64,000 nucleotides of DNA from Haliscomenobacter sp040403615 (GTDB lineage: Bacteria; Bacteroidota; Bacteroidia; Chitinophagales; Saprospiraceae), in the NCBI RefSeq assembly GCF_040403615.1, contig NZ_JBBAKG010000034.1:1-64000 (forward strand). The letters run 5' to 3'. The translations under genes were made by a program, and so were the position numbers. The notes under the pieces are model-generated. The model was given only the letters and a program-made list of their open reading frames with translations, made no database searches and was not told where the DNA came from. Below are positions 53,137-62,582 of this stretch, piece by piece. Positions within the stretch are counted from its first letter, which is position 1, and each line of letters begins with the position of its first letter.

Positions 53137-56100
53137 ATGTCACCTAGACTACTTTTTGCATGCGTATGTTTGTTGCTGTGTACTTTTATAAAACTACAAG
53201 CTCAAACCAAGACCGTTCAGGTCACGGTACTCAATGGCACTGAGCGGCGCTGCATTGCCGACAGCATTGTAGAAATTCAGATCACCCCCAACCAAAGCCT
53301 GGACCTAAAAGAAATCAGCCTGGACTGGGGTGACGGCACCGCACCGATTAGTATTTTGAAAGGAGAACCTTTAATCCTAAAGCACAAATACAACACCAGC
53401 AAATACCTTAAAGAGTGTACCTACAAGTGCATCACCAGCGATTTGTGCGGGTTTTCTTTGCCCATTAGCGTTTTTGCGGGCTATTCCAATGGTGAACTCG
53501 AAAATGTAGGCAAATCCATCACCTACCAGATGCCTCCACGGCCCGATATTTTGATCAATACCACCAATGTTGTTTGTACTGGCAATGAAATCGCGTTCAA
53601 CAACCAGACCTGTCCGAGCAATGATCAAAAAATGGAATACCTCTGGGATTTTGGCGATGGCAATACCAGTACAGAACGCAGTCCAAAATATACTTACCTG
53701 GATTTGGGCAATAAAACGGTAAAATTAACCGCCAAAAACGCCTGTGGAACCGTATCTACCGAAGAATCGATCCGAGTTTTGGGCGAACCCCTTGCACTGG
53801 CCAGAGTCGATTCGGGCGCAATTGAAGTTGGGCCTGATCGGTATGTGGTTTGTTTATCGCGTGGCAGCGTGGTACGGCTTTCCAGTACCGGCACCCTAAA
53901 TACCACCCTGTACACCTGGGCAGTATCGGGACCTGGCAGAACCAACTGGGTGAACAACAGCAGCCGAAGGGCAACCAGTCGCCTTGATATTTTCGAGCCA
54001 GGCGTGTATACCGTTACCCTTACCTCAGACAATGCCTGTAACAAACCGAGTACCAAGACATTGACCATCGAAGCCAAATCTGCCGAAGCACTCCTCCCAT
54101 TTAAACCACAGGAGGATGGCTGTATTTCGCTCAATTATACCCCCAATCCACTCAACCTCAAAGCCACTTACACCATCAATGGCATTTCAGTAGCTGCTGC
54201 CAATTTTCCATCTACCCTTCCGGCAACCCCTGCACCCTACATTGTGGAATCTACCCTCAACAATGAATGTGGCAACCAGATGCGGATGGATACTTTTTTT
54301 GTATTGCAACCCGAACCAGTGGCCATTTCTTTTCCGGGCAAAGACACCACCGTTTGTGAAAAAACCAGCGCCATTCTACTCAGAGCAGGACCAATTGGTG
54401 GCAACTGGGTGGGCAACAACCTCAGCAGGCAAGGATTCGCAACGAGTTTCACGCCTAGTGGGCCTGGTGTTTTTCCACTGATTTATGTGCGTGGCAATGG
54501 CAATTGCGAACGCCGGGATACCATCAAAGTAACCGTAGAAGAAAACGTTCGACTGAGCATCAAGCCGCAAACCGACGAATGTTTGGATTTCAGTTACACC
54601 CCTATTCCCTTGATTGCCAATGCCCGTTACAGTTTAAATGGAAATCCGCGAAATAATTTTCCGGTTCCGATTACCGTGAGTACCAATCGGGATGTGTACA
54701 ACGTGATCGCCACTTTTGAGAATACCTGTGGCAAACAAGAAGCCAGAGATACCTTCGTAGTAACGGGGGCACTGCCGGTGGGCATTACTCAACCTCTTTT
54801 ACCGATTACCCAACTTTGCGCCGGAGATTCTGCTCGAACCTTGTCTGCCCTACCCCTGGGAGGTACCTTCAAAGGCAGCAACGTGATCAAGCTGGGCAAT
54901 GGGTTTGCTTTTGATCCAGTCAGGGCGGGTACTTTCCCCATCGTTTATGTACGCGGGGATGGGAGTTGCGAGCGCAGCGACACCGCTACCTTTGTAGTGA
55001 ATGCCCGAGTTGTGCTCAGCCTGAATACGCAAACCGATGAATGCAACCTAATTCGGTACACCCCCACTCCGATCATTCCTGGCGCACTGTACACTGTTAA
55101 CGGTTTGAGGGCTACAAATTTTCCCCTGGATTTGGGATCCAGCAATACCGCATACGTCGTAGAAGCGACCTTGACGGATGTATGCGGGACGCAAATTAAA
55201 CGAGATACTTTTTTTGTACGCACTCCCAGCCCCTTAAAAATCACTATCCCTGGTCGCGATACATCGGTTTGTCAAAATTCTGCGGTTTTCCCCATCAATG
55301 TTTCGGCGCTGGGCGGAAGCTGGCAGAACAGCAAGTTTATCAATGCAACGCCAGGTGGATTCACGTTTACCCCCAGCGAAGCGGGTTCTTTCAAAATGGT
55401 TTACCGCAATGGATCAGGCACTTGCGCCCAGCGAGATTCGGTTGTCATCGACGTACAACAAGTGAGTTTGGATGCCCAAGGTGTGGATGTATGTTTCAAC
55501 TCGGCTACCCAGCTGAAAGGCTTGCCTTTGGGCGGAACCTGGAGTTCGACAGAATGCCCTGGCTGTATAACCGGCAGCAGCTTTGATGCCCGCAAATTGA
55601 GTACGCCACGTGACTCGATACAAGTGATATATACCGTCTTGAATGCCATAGGTTGCAACAGTACCGACGCTGCTTATGTGCGGATCACCCGTCCTCAAGC
55701 TGGATTTAAAGCCCAGGGCAATATTTGTTCAAATGGCCTCGTGCAAATCGAACTAACTGGCACCAAAGCAGAACGCTCGCGCTGGTTGTTGGGCACTATT
55801 CCACTGGATCCTCCGCCCTTCCAGTTTATCCCGGAAGGCGAACAGCGCATCACGCAAATTGCGTTTATCGGCGCTTGTTCGGATACCATGAGCCAGCAAT
55901 TTACGGTGGTTGCCCCGCCGCCGCCGGCATCGTTTACCCCCAGTGCGTTGGAGGGCTGTCCGCCGCTTAAAGTTTCTTTCAAACCCGATGCGGCCCAGCG
56001 GAATGGACTGAGTTATTCCTGGAATTTTGGCCGAACGACTAGTGACTCCTTGGCGAAATACCTGCCGGATTCCAGCTACGTTTATGCCAACGACACCAGC

Positions 56101-57474
56101 ATTTTTTTGCGCTACAAAGTCACCCTGAGCATCAAAAACCAGTGTGGCACCACTACTGATCAAAATGAAATCACTATATTCCCTTTGCCCGTAGCGCGGA
56201 TTGGATTGGATTCATTGAGCAATCAGTGTTCGCCAGTGATTGCTACCATTACCAATCGTTCTACCGGATCTCCGGACGCTTGCGTCTGGGATTTTGACAA
56301 CGGGGTGATCGATACCACCTGCCGGGATATCTATGTTCAAAATTATGGCGCAGACACCTCCACTATTGTATACCTCATCAAATTGCAAGTAAAAAACGTT
56401 TGCGGCGTTTCCAATGATACCTTCCCGTTGACTGTAACCTCGCCAGGAGTGCGGGCTTTTTTCAACCTGGATGATTTCAACGTTTGCCCCAACAAATCCA
56501 TTAAATTCAACGATGCTTCCGCGCCATTGCCCCGCAGGGTGTTTTGGAAATTTGGCGATGGCGGAGCATCTCAGGAGCGGAATCCGACCTATGTTTATCG
56601 CATCCCGGATACCACCCTAACCGTCACCCTGATAGCCCTGACGGGTTGTGGGTACGACTCGCTGAGTCGAAAAATTTACGTACAACCGCTGCCCGACGTC
56701 AATTTTGCTACGGATCGGTATGCTTGCCAGCTACAGGCAACTACTTTCATCAACCGCTCCAATGAACGGGCAGCCTTTCGCTGGGATTTTGGCGATGGCA
56801 CCATCGATTCGGTCACATACTCTCCACAGCACATTTTTCAAAAAGGAGGCCTCAGCACCAAGGTCAGTTTAACGATCAAAGACTTCCCCAATGGTTGTGA
56901 AAACACCATCACCAAACCCTTGTTGATCCGCTCCAAACCAGAGGCCAATTTTTCCATCAATGGCGACTCAACGGGTTGTGCGCCGTTTACGGTGATTTTT
57001 CAAAACCTCTCCCGAAATTCCAACCGCTGGGAATGGAATTTTGGCGATGGAAAAACCTCTACCCTGGAAAACCCTGGTACGGTGTACGACACGGGCGCAT
57101 ACGACATCAAACTGATTGCCTCGTACGAAGGGATTTGCAGCGATACCTTGTTTCTTTTTGATGCCATCACTTCCGATGATTGTGGGGTGTTCATTCCCAA
57201 TGCTTTTTCCCCCAATGGGGATGGACTCAACGACTTTTTCTCCATTTATGGCGGCCCCCTCAGCGCTACCAAAATTTTGACCTTCCGGATTTACACCCGT
57301 TGGGGTGAAATGGTGTTTCAACGGGACAATTTCGACATGGACAACCTCAGCGGCTGGGATGGCCGCATCGATGGGCAAGTGCCCATTCCTGGTGTGTATG
57401 TCTATTGGATCGAGATTGAACAACTGGGAGGCCGAAGAAAACAATACAAAGGGGAGGTGACGCTGGTGCGGTAA
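53137..57474 (+). CDS. Giant T9SS type B cargo protein with PKD domains and tandem repeats
   Basis: A 1445-residue secreted protein. A signal peptide ends near KLQAQ. An N-terminal beta region and a PKD domain (YLWDFGDGNTSTERSP, about 168-183) are followed by three tandem repeats of about 153 residues (nucleotides about 54110-55470), each opening with a C-x4-5-Y-T-P-x-P motif and ending near a VRG-x-G-x-C segment. Several PKD-like domains (FGDGGASQERNP, WDFGDGTIDS, WNFGDGKTST) precede the type B sorting domain (PNAFSPNGDGLNDFF ... GEVTLVR). It is probably a large surface adhesin; no enzyme domain is seen. Confidence 0.92.
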   Translation: MSPRLLFACVCLLLCTFIKLQAQTKTVQVTVLNGTERRCIADSIVEIQITPNQSLDLKEISLDWGDGTAPISILKGEPLILKHKYNTSKYLKECTYKCITSDLCGFSLPISVFAGYSNGELENVGKSITYQMPPRPDILINTTNVVCTGNEIAFNNQTCPSNDQKMEYLWDFGDGNTSTERSPKYTYLDLGNKTVKLTAKNACGTVSTEESIRVLGEPLALARVDSGAIEVGPDRYVVCLSRGSVVRLSSTGTLNTTLYTWAVSGPGRTNWVNNSSRRATSRLDIFEPGVYTVTLTSDNACNKPSTKTLTIEAKSAEALLPFKPQEDGCISLNYTPNPLNLKATYTINGISVAAANFPSTLPATPAPYIVESTLNNECGNQMRMDTFFVLQPEPVAISFPGKDTTVCEKTSAILLRAGPIGGNWVGNNLSRQGFATSFTPSGPGVFPLIYVRGNGNCERRDTIKVTVEENVRLSIKPQTDECLDFSYTPIPLIANARYSLNGNPRNNFPVPITVSTNRDVYNVIATFENTCGKQEARDTFVVTGALPVGITQPLLPITQLCAGDSARTLSALPLGGTFKGSNVIKLGNGFAFDPVRAGTFPIVYVRGDGSCERSDTATFVVNARVVLSLNTQTDECNLIRYTPTPIIPGALYTVNGLRATNFPLDLGSSNTAYVVEATLTDVCGTQIKRDTFFVRTPSPLKITIPGRDTSVCQNSAVFPINVSALGGSWQNSKFINATPGGFTFTPSEAGSFKMVYRNGSGTCAQRDSVVIDVQQVSLDAQGVDVCFNSATQLKGLPLGGTWSSTECPGCITGSSFDARKLSTPRDSIQVIYTVLNAIGCNSTDAAYVRITRPQAGFKAQGNICSNGLVQIELTGTKAERSRWLLGTIPLDPPPFQFIPEGEQRITQIAFIGACSDTMSQQFTVVAPPPPASFTPSALEGCPPLKVSFKPDAAQRNGLSYSWNFGRTTSDSLAKYLPDSSYVYANDTSIFLRYKVTLSIKNQCGTTTDQNEITIFPLPVARIGLDSLSNQCSPVIATITNRSTGSPDACVWDFDNGVIDTTCRDIYVQNYGADTSTIVYLIKLQVKNVCGVSNDTFPLTVTSPGVRAFFNLDDFNVCPNKSIKFNDASAPLPRRVFWKFGDGGASQERNPTYVYRIPDTTLTVTLIALTGCGYDSLSRKIYVQPLPDVNFATDRYACQLQATTFINRSNERAAFRWDFGDGTIDSVTYSPQHIFQKGGLSTKVSLTIKDFPNGCENTITKPLLIRSKPEANFSINGDSTGCAPFTVIFQNLSRNSNRWEWNFGDGKTSTLENPGTVYDTGAYDIKLIASYEGICSDTLFLFDAITSDDCGVFIPNAFSPNGDGLNDFFSIYGGPLSATKILTFRIYTRWGEMVFQRDNFDMDNLSGWDGRIDGQVPIPGVYVYWIEIEQLGGRRKQYKGEVTLVR

Positions 57475-57481
57475 GGTGGGG

Positions 57482-58177
57482 CTAAAAAATCTCCTCCAAC
57501 TCTTGCAGGTGATGGATCATGAAGGTCGACTGCACCTGTGGTACTGCATGGATATGGTTGACAAAAACCGTATCCATGCCTGCATTAGTAGCTCCCTGGA
57601 TGTCTGCTTCCTGATTGTCTCCGATCATGATACTTTCGCCCGGGCGAGCCTTGCTTTGCTTTAGGGCATATTCAAAAATCGCTCGATTCGGTTTTAGGCT
57701 TTGAGCAGTTTCAGAAGTAATCACTTCTAGGAAATAGCCTTGTAGCTCAGCACTTTGCAATTTTTGATCCTGAATTTCCTAAAAACCATTCGTGATTAGG
57801 TGCAAGACATAGTCTTTGTTTTTGAGGTATTCCAGTATTTCGATGGTATGTGGAAACAGGTTTTTTTTGTAAGGTAAACGTTCCAGGAACTCTACCGACA
57901 TTGTTTTGGAGAGTGACTCGTCTTCAACGCCGAAATCCATTAGTGCCAGCCACATCCGGCGCCAACGCAGCTCAGCCTGAAGGATCAAGCCCTTGGTGTA
58001 CTCGCCCCAAAGTCGTTCGTTGTGCGTAGAATACGCACTAAAAAATGCATCAAAGTCGTCGATTCCACGGCTTTGCAGCTGCTTGTCCATGTACAATTCC
58101 TGAAAACATTCCTTGGCATTGACTTCAAAATCCCAAAGGGTGTGGTCCAGGTCAAAAAATAAATGGCGGTATTTCAT
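57482..58177 (-). pseudogene. yjjG: YjjG-type HAD nucleotidase with an in-frame amber codon
   Basis: A 231-codon HAD-family gene (pyrimidine 5'-nucleotidase YjjG-like) interrupted by one TAG (57779-57781). Before it: motif I FFDLDHTLWDF and motif II LITNGF. After it, in the same frame: EIQDQKLQSAELQGYF, motif III lysine in LKPNRAIFEYAL and motif IV MIGDNQEADIQGA. All catalytic motifs survive, so the lesion is probably recent, a sequencing error, or read through. Without read-through the product stops at residue 132. The 3' end is 7 bases from the convergent T9SS gene. Confidence 0.85.
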
Positions 58178-58281
58178 AGTTGGAAAGATGAGAGATTATA
58201 ATTTATTATTCTATTAACCGCTGAAACAAGTCTGAAGATTTTAACCAGCGGAAGGGGAGAATAGTGGATTTTAACGAATGG

Positions 58282-58433
58282 CGAATTTTTCGAATAACGA
58301 ATGACGAATGACGAATTGGGAGCGTCGCCTCCAAGTTTTGTTGGTTGGTACAAACAAATGGAACTCCAATCTCAAGCTTTCCAAAACCTCAGGCGCATCC
58401 ACCCTATTCGTCATTCGTTATTCGAAAAATTCG
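58282..58433. repeat. Inverted repeat with 28-bp arms and unrelated core
   Basis: The 28-base arms 58282-58309 and 58406-58433 are exact complements, and weaker pairing extends outward. The left side also carries direct ACGAATG repeats. The 96-base core has no gene. The element ends 5 bases from the stop of the next minus-strand gene and looks like a small mobile or dispersed foldback. Confidence 0.7.
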
Positions 58434-58438
58434 TCATT

Positions 58439-59308
58439 TCAATACAGCTTCGTGAAACTCATACCGCCACCAGTCGTTTCAATAGCATAAGCAGCTAAAA
58501 GTGGAATACCCCATTCTTTCCTATGCTGGTCCACAAGTTCCAATTCCACCATGCTTAATTTGTCAATGGGGGCAATACAATGGTAAAAATAAGGGGTCTC
58601 CTTTTTGTACCACGCCAAATACTGATCATACATCCAGGCGTATACTTCAGGATTGAGCTCCCCCTTTTTTACAGCATCTTGCCACAAGGGCCAATACGCC
58701 TCATTTTTTGGAAGCCTTGCGTTGTGATGGATGATGATTTCGGCTTGGTGTGCTGCAGTAAGACCAACAATTTGCTCCGAAGGAAACCCATATTTGTCAA
58801 TTAACTTGAGCAAAACAGCAAAATTCAAACTATCTGAATACATTGCTGATTCCTGATGCTTTCCATCTTTTCGGAGAGTGTCTTGATCAATATGGTATAG
58901 GCTATCCAATTGATGAGCGTAAATGGCATTTATTTGAACCTTAACCAGTGCAGCATCCTGGGATGTCAATTTTTCATAAGCAGGCATCTCTGTAAATTTT
59001 TCCTGGAATCTAGCCCCTTTAATATGGCTGTAGGTCCAGCCACCCTGTTCAATCGATTTTTTAAGGTAAGCCATCGCTTTTTTGTATTTGTTTAAATGCG
59101 ACTGGGCAATAGCCGCTGCTGTATAAGTATTACAATGTACATACTTGACCAGCCTCATCGCCTTTTCAAATTGATCGGCTGCTTCCTGGTATTTTTTGTG
59201 GTACAAGAGTTTATTGCCCTCATTGATCAGGTTGTAATATGGAATGTAATTTTGGCCTTGAATGAAGCACACAAACAAAGTAAAAATAAGCACAAACAGT
59301 GTTTTCAT
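58439..59308 (-). CDS. Exported TPR-type hypothetical protein
   Basis: A 289-residue protein with a signal peptide (MKTLFVLIFTLFVCFIQGQ) and two or three TPR-like helical hairpins (about 25-105: GNKLLYHKKYQEAADQFEKA, then AAAIAQSHLNKYKKAMAYLK). The second half contains YGFPSEQIVGLTAAHQAEIIIHHN, a pattern seen in a family of Bacteroidota proteins of unknown function. No catalytic assignment is made. It is more AT-rich than the central genes. Confidence 0.75.
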   Translation of the reverse strand: MKTLFVLIFTLFVCFIQGQNYIPYYNLINEGNKLLYHKKYQEAADQFEKAMRLVKYVHCNTYTAAAIAQSHLNKYKKAMAYLKKSIEQGGWTYSHIKGARFQEKFTEMPAYEKLTSQDAALVKVQINAIYAHQLDSLYHIDQDTLRKDGKHQESAMYSDSLNFAVLLKLIDKYGFPSEQIVGLTAAHQAEIIIHHNARLPKNEAYWPLWQDAVKKGELNPEVYAWMYDQYLAWYKKETPYFYHCIAPIDKLSMVELELVDQHRKEWGIPLLAAYAIETTGGGMSFTKLY

Positions 59309-59681
59309 AAGGAATATAGTTTTGGTGAAATAGTCTACTCTTACAATATCTCTTCTTATACAAGCTCGCTCGCCCCAATTCCGTAGTCGAAACTTTAGTG
59401 TAAGCCTGATTTAACTGCTCCATAATTTCCAACATATAGGGATGTTGAGCAAATTTTGGCCTGGGGCTCAACAACAACACATAATCAACCGCTGGAACAA
59501 CGTCCAGACTTGTTCTTATTATTCCTGCATCTTGGACGCACAAGCATTCACAATTCCCAGAAAAATACACCATTTGAGGCATTCTTTAGAAGCGAAAGCC
59601 CGTTTTTTTCTTCAGTCAAAGCGTTCTTACCATTTGATGCTTGATGCTCGCCTTGACTTTTACAGAGTGCTTACTCATGCG
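59309..59681. other. Spacer with an unassigned open frame
   Basis: Between the TPR gene and the IS target there is no recognised gene. A minus-strand frame from 59582 reads through motifs such as AVDYVLLLSPRPKFAQHPYM and EIMEQLNQAYTKVSTTELG, then runs into the TPR gene. It looks protein-like for about 75 codons and may be a gene remnant, but no family was recognised. Confidence 0.4.
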
Positions 59682-59714
59682 TCAGAGACGCGGGAATAAT
59701 CGGTTCAAGTCTGA
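59682..59714 (-). pseudogene. Last codons of an open frame cut by the IS element
   Basis: On the minus strand, removing the IS and one copy of TCAGA joins 61121 onwards to this piece and restores a frame ending NPYSLLEQRLS-DLNRLFPRL and TGA. The upstream part runs through IDFINQIQYIEEY. The protein is not recognised, and part of the upstream frame may be fortuitous. Confidence 0.45.
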
Positions 59715-61120
59715 AGACCTTATCCTGTCCCATTAAATTTGTCCTTTGCGAGGGCCCATCCCCACTGGACATTCTGGAGAATACTCCAAGCTTGCCAAAG
59801 TAGTTTTTCCCCAGCCAAAGGCTGTTTTTTGGTTGGCTTAAACCCTGCTAATGAACCTAGGGCTACTACAAAATCAACTACCGTTTTGATTTGCTTGTGG
59901 GTCATGGCCTGCAAAATTTGAATGTGGAGGTGTTCAAAAACTTCGCCTGCCTTTCGCTGCGGGCTTGCCTTGGCCACATAGTTGAGATGCAGGATTCTCC
60001 AAGCTACAATGGCATACATTTTTAGTGCGTTGGTCAAGCGGTCAAAATGATCAATTTGCAGTTTTTCGACTCTAAGCCCTGTTTTGAGGATATAATGGAA
60101 GCGCTCAATCATCCAACGTTTGGTATAGATATCAAGTACCAAGCGAGCATCTTCAAAACTATTCACCGCAAAAGAGGTGAATAAATACCACTCAATAGGC
60201 TCATCAGGTCCATCGATTTCTCGAGCATGAACTAAAGTTAGAGCAATAGACTTGCCTTGATGATGACTTGGAGGGGGGTAGGTAAAAACCCCGTATCGAA
60301 TTTGCAGTTTAGCTATTCTCGCCTCTCGGTTCTTCTGCTTAGTAAGCGGAACTTCTACTATCCCTTGTGGTTCCAAAGTTGCTGGCAAATCTTGGACTTT
60401 GGTAGCTTTGTTTCCAAACCATATATTGCGAATCATTGAACGACCTCGAATTGCAAAACCTATCTGAGCAGATCGATCATGAGCCAAATGCTCATAGAAA
60501 TCAGATTCTCGATCTGCTACAATCACTACAGTATGCTTTGTGGAATGGAAACTTGCTTCTATTTGCTTGAGCAAAAGCAGCCATTTATAGCTCTCTTTCT
60601 CCTCAATCTTATAATCTCACTCGCTTTTCTCGTCCACTACTACTTGGTGCCCAGAGGTGTTGCCCAAGTACACCTAAGGGCTCTCCTTGAGGGCTGACCA
60701 AAAGCGCACTATGTATGCTAATCCCCAGACAATCGTACATCCCTCCTAACTGCCCCATGCCCTGTTTTGATGGATGATCTTGATAATTCAAATCAGTGGT
60801 ATCTTCCAAGGCTAAGACCCAATCATGTCCGGCGCAACGCAATACACTTTGCTCACGATGACCTTGTTGCAGATCGATCTCTTGTTGAGAAAAGAGTCGA
60901 TGCGCCGATTTGCGCAAACGTTCCCCAAGGGCTGATGAAAAAGATAATCCACTGTTCTGACCCATACTGTACAAAATCTGCATCGCGATGTTCCGATAAC
61001 GCTCATGACCTACATCCGCGCCTTTCATCTCTTGTATTGCCCAAATCATAGTTCTATCAGCTTTTTTTTACCCATAAGTATAATTATATTTTCCCTGAAA
61101 TTTAATGGGACAGGATAAGG
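59715..61120 (-). mobile_element. IS4-family insertion sequence
   Basis: Terminal inverted repeats of 26 bases are exact: the left end 59715-59740 starts AGACCTTATCCTGTCCC and the right end is its complement at 61098-61123. TCTGA occurs at 59710-59714 and again at 61121-61125, consistent with a 5-bp target duplication that overlaps the repeat by chance; a 2-bp duplication is an alternative reading. The element contains one broken transposase gene, whose stop codon lies inside the left repeat. Confidence 0.88.
59720..61049 (-). pseudogene. IS4-family transposase, frameshifted
   Basis: Two pieces of one DDE transposase. The N-terminal piece (61049-60609, 146 residues) carries the first catalytic Asp in VLALEDTTDLNY. 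The C-terminal piece (to 59720; 284 residues from the ATG at 60574) carries the second Asp in VVIVADRESDFYEH and the YREK signature in YTKRWMIERFHYILK with the catalytic Glu. The pieces join by a +1 shift near 60610-60640 (reading KRV... then YKIEEKESYKW). This family normally uses one frame, and a +1 shift is not the usual programmed -1 type, so the gene is probably inactive. Both ends of the element remain intact and could be mobilised in trans. Confidence 0.88.
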
Positions 61121-61653
61121 TCTGAGAGACGTTGTTCCAGCAGGCTATATGGGTTGTACTCCTCAATATACTGGATTTGATTGATGAAGTCGATGCCTGT
61201 GACACTGTGCAGGCATGGTCGAAAAAAGGATCTTGTCCGGGATTGCGCTCGCATCCTCGGCAGATTGATTACACCCACTGAGCTATAAGCAAAATTATGG
61301 CAGCTATTGTGACGGCTATCTGTTTCATACTGGAGGGCAAGGTTGAGATTTTTTTTTGGAAATGGGAGGAAAATTTGGGGTGGTCAAAAATGGCACGTAC
61401 GGGGCAATTCCAAAAATTTGGGGTGGTCAAATGTTTGTAAAAGTGCCTTGATTGGAGGTGCGGGTGGTAGTAGTTTTGTAAAAGAAATCAGGCAGAAAAT
61501 AAATTGGCTGATTTCAAAAAGGCCAAGTCACTTGGAGTTGAAAATTGTCGTTGCAGTGCGAAGTGCGCAATTCGAGCTGGGACGTTGGCGGGCATCCCGA
61601 AACCGTCTGGAAAAGAAGTAGGGGAAAGTTGTAATTTGTTTGAATTTAAAGTT
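61121..61653. other. IS flank and gene-poor junction
   Basis: No convincing gene is present. The part next to the IS carries the upstream portion of the interrupted minus-strand frame. The middle has two 18-bp direct repeats (61371-61388 and 61414-61431). The 3' part is the leader of the small-protein cluster; frames open through it lack start context or signal. Confidence 0.55.
61371..61431. repeat. Two 18-bp direct repeats, possible IS end remnant
   Basis: AAATTTGGGGTGGTCAAA occurs at 61371-61388 and again at 61414-61431, a period of 43 bases. Repeated motifs with TGACCACCCC at one edge resemble multi-copy terminal repeats of IS21-type elements, but no istA/istB is present. Confidence 0.5.
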
Positions 61654-62004
61654 ATGAAAATCAAGTTCTTGTTTTCATTTATTCTGTTCTCTCTATTTAT
61701 CGCAGGCAATTCACATGCAGCAAGCAAAATTGAGGTATGTAAAGCCAATGATCTAGCTGTTTTTCAAGAAACAGTGATTATGTCTAGTTTAGAGAACTCC
61801 ATTAATCAAGTGGAAGTGTCTTTAGAAATTGATTTGTTGGATGCTACTCAAAGTTCGGTTGCAACAGGAACCTGTACCGTTGAAGGAAATGTTACAGTTA
61901 CCACTGAGTCTGGAAAAAGCGTTAAAGTTGCCTTTAAAGTTACTGCTAGTACCTGTAAAGAGGCCGCTGAGGTAATGAGTGACATCATGGAAGCATTACA
62001 ATAA
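61654..62004 (+). CDS. Small secreted protein with a cysteine-pair domain
   Basis: A 116-residue exported protein. The ATG at 61654 gives a signal peptide (MKIKFLFSFILFSLFIAGNS, cleavage after SHA). The mature part has C29, C74 and C101; between the last two lies a Thr/Val-rich beta-hairpin (CTVEGNVTVTTESGKSVKVA) that ends TASTC. The same layout occurs in the next gene. No database family is recognised. It is the first of four plus-strand genes leading to GLPGLI and a TonB-type receptor. Confidence 0.7.
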   Translation: MKIKFLFSFILFSLFIAGNSHAASKIEVCKANDLAVFQETVIMSSLENSINQVEVSLEIDLLDATQSSVATGTCTVEGNVTVTTESGKSVKVAFKVTASTCKEAAEVMSDIMEALQ

Positions 62005-62073
62005 CTATTTCTTCAACAATGCAGAGGTAACACCTTTTACATGGAGTTTCCTCTGCATTTATTAAAAAAAACG

Positions 62074-62445
62074 ATGAAAAAGATTCTCTTATTTGCTCTT
62101 TTAGGCTTGGCCTCTAGTATGTGTTTTGCAGGAACTAAAGCTGCGATGCAAAAAGACCAAAATAGTCCTGCAATCGAAGCATCTGTAGTGCAAAAAATAA
62201 AGAGCAACGAACACTGGGTATTAAAAAAGATTGAGACCACTTCTGTTGAAAAATTTGAAGAGACTAACTCAGTGCAGTTGCTTCAAAATTCAGAAAAAAA
62301 CCCAGTCGTATCTACTTGTACAATCAAGGTCAATACTGAATTTGATAATGGTACAAGAATTGAAGGTACTATAACCATTACTGGAATTAGCTGGTGGGAT
62401 TGCTTGAAGCTCAAAGTTTATGATTTATTTTCAGATGATTTTTAG
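62074..62445 (+). CDS. Second small secreted cysteine-pair protein
   Basis: A 123-residue exported protein. The ATG at 62074 starts a clean signal peptide (MKKILLFALLGLASSMCFAG). After a variable, charged middle, C82 and C110 bracket CTIKVNTEFDNGTRIEGTIT and ITGISWWDC, matching the C-T-hydrophobic ... G ... C pattern and spacing (27 versus 26 residues between cysteines) of the preceding protein. The two are probably distant paralogues. The function is unknown; candidates are a secreted peptide, a receptor ligand or a toxin-like product. Confidence 0.68.
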   Translation: MKKILLFALLGLASSMCFAGTKAAMQKDQNSPAIEASVVQKIKSNEHWVLKKIETTSVEKFEETNSVQLLQNSEKNPVVSTCTIKVNTEFDNGTRIEGTITITGISWWDCLKLKVYDLFSDDF

Positions 62446-62582
62446 GGTAGCCCTAACGCTACAGGCACACCATTGACTAATAAGATTTCTTGATTTTTTC
62501 TTTAGGGTTGTTTTTTTCTTGCTTCTGTTGGTATGAATTAAACAACCCTAATCATTTCACTTCATCTATCAAAATTGAAGCC

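Noticed and set aside
57779..57785. Programmed frameshift at the T-run in the yjjG-type gene
   Set aside because: The two halves are already in the same frame, so a shift would break rather than restore the protein; only a stop change or read-through fits.
60575..60640. Programmed -1 frameshift in the IS transposase
   Set aside because: The downstream half is in the +1 frame, not -1, and this transposase family normally uses one frame; an indel is simpler.
61343..61621. Plus-strand 92-codon frame as a gene
   Set aside because: It runs through both 18-bp direct repeats, lacks a signal or domain, and has no start context.
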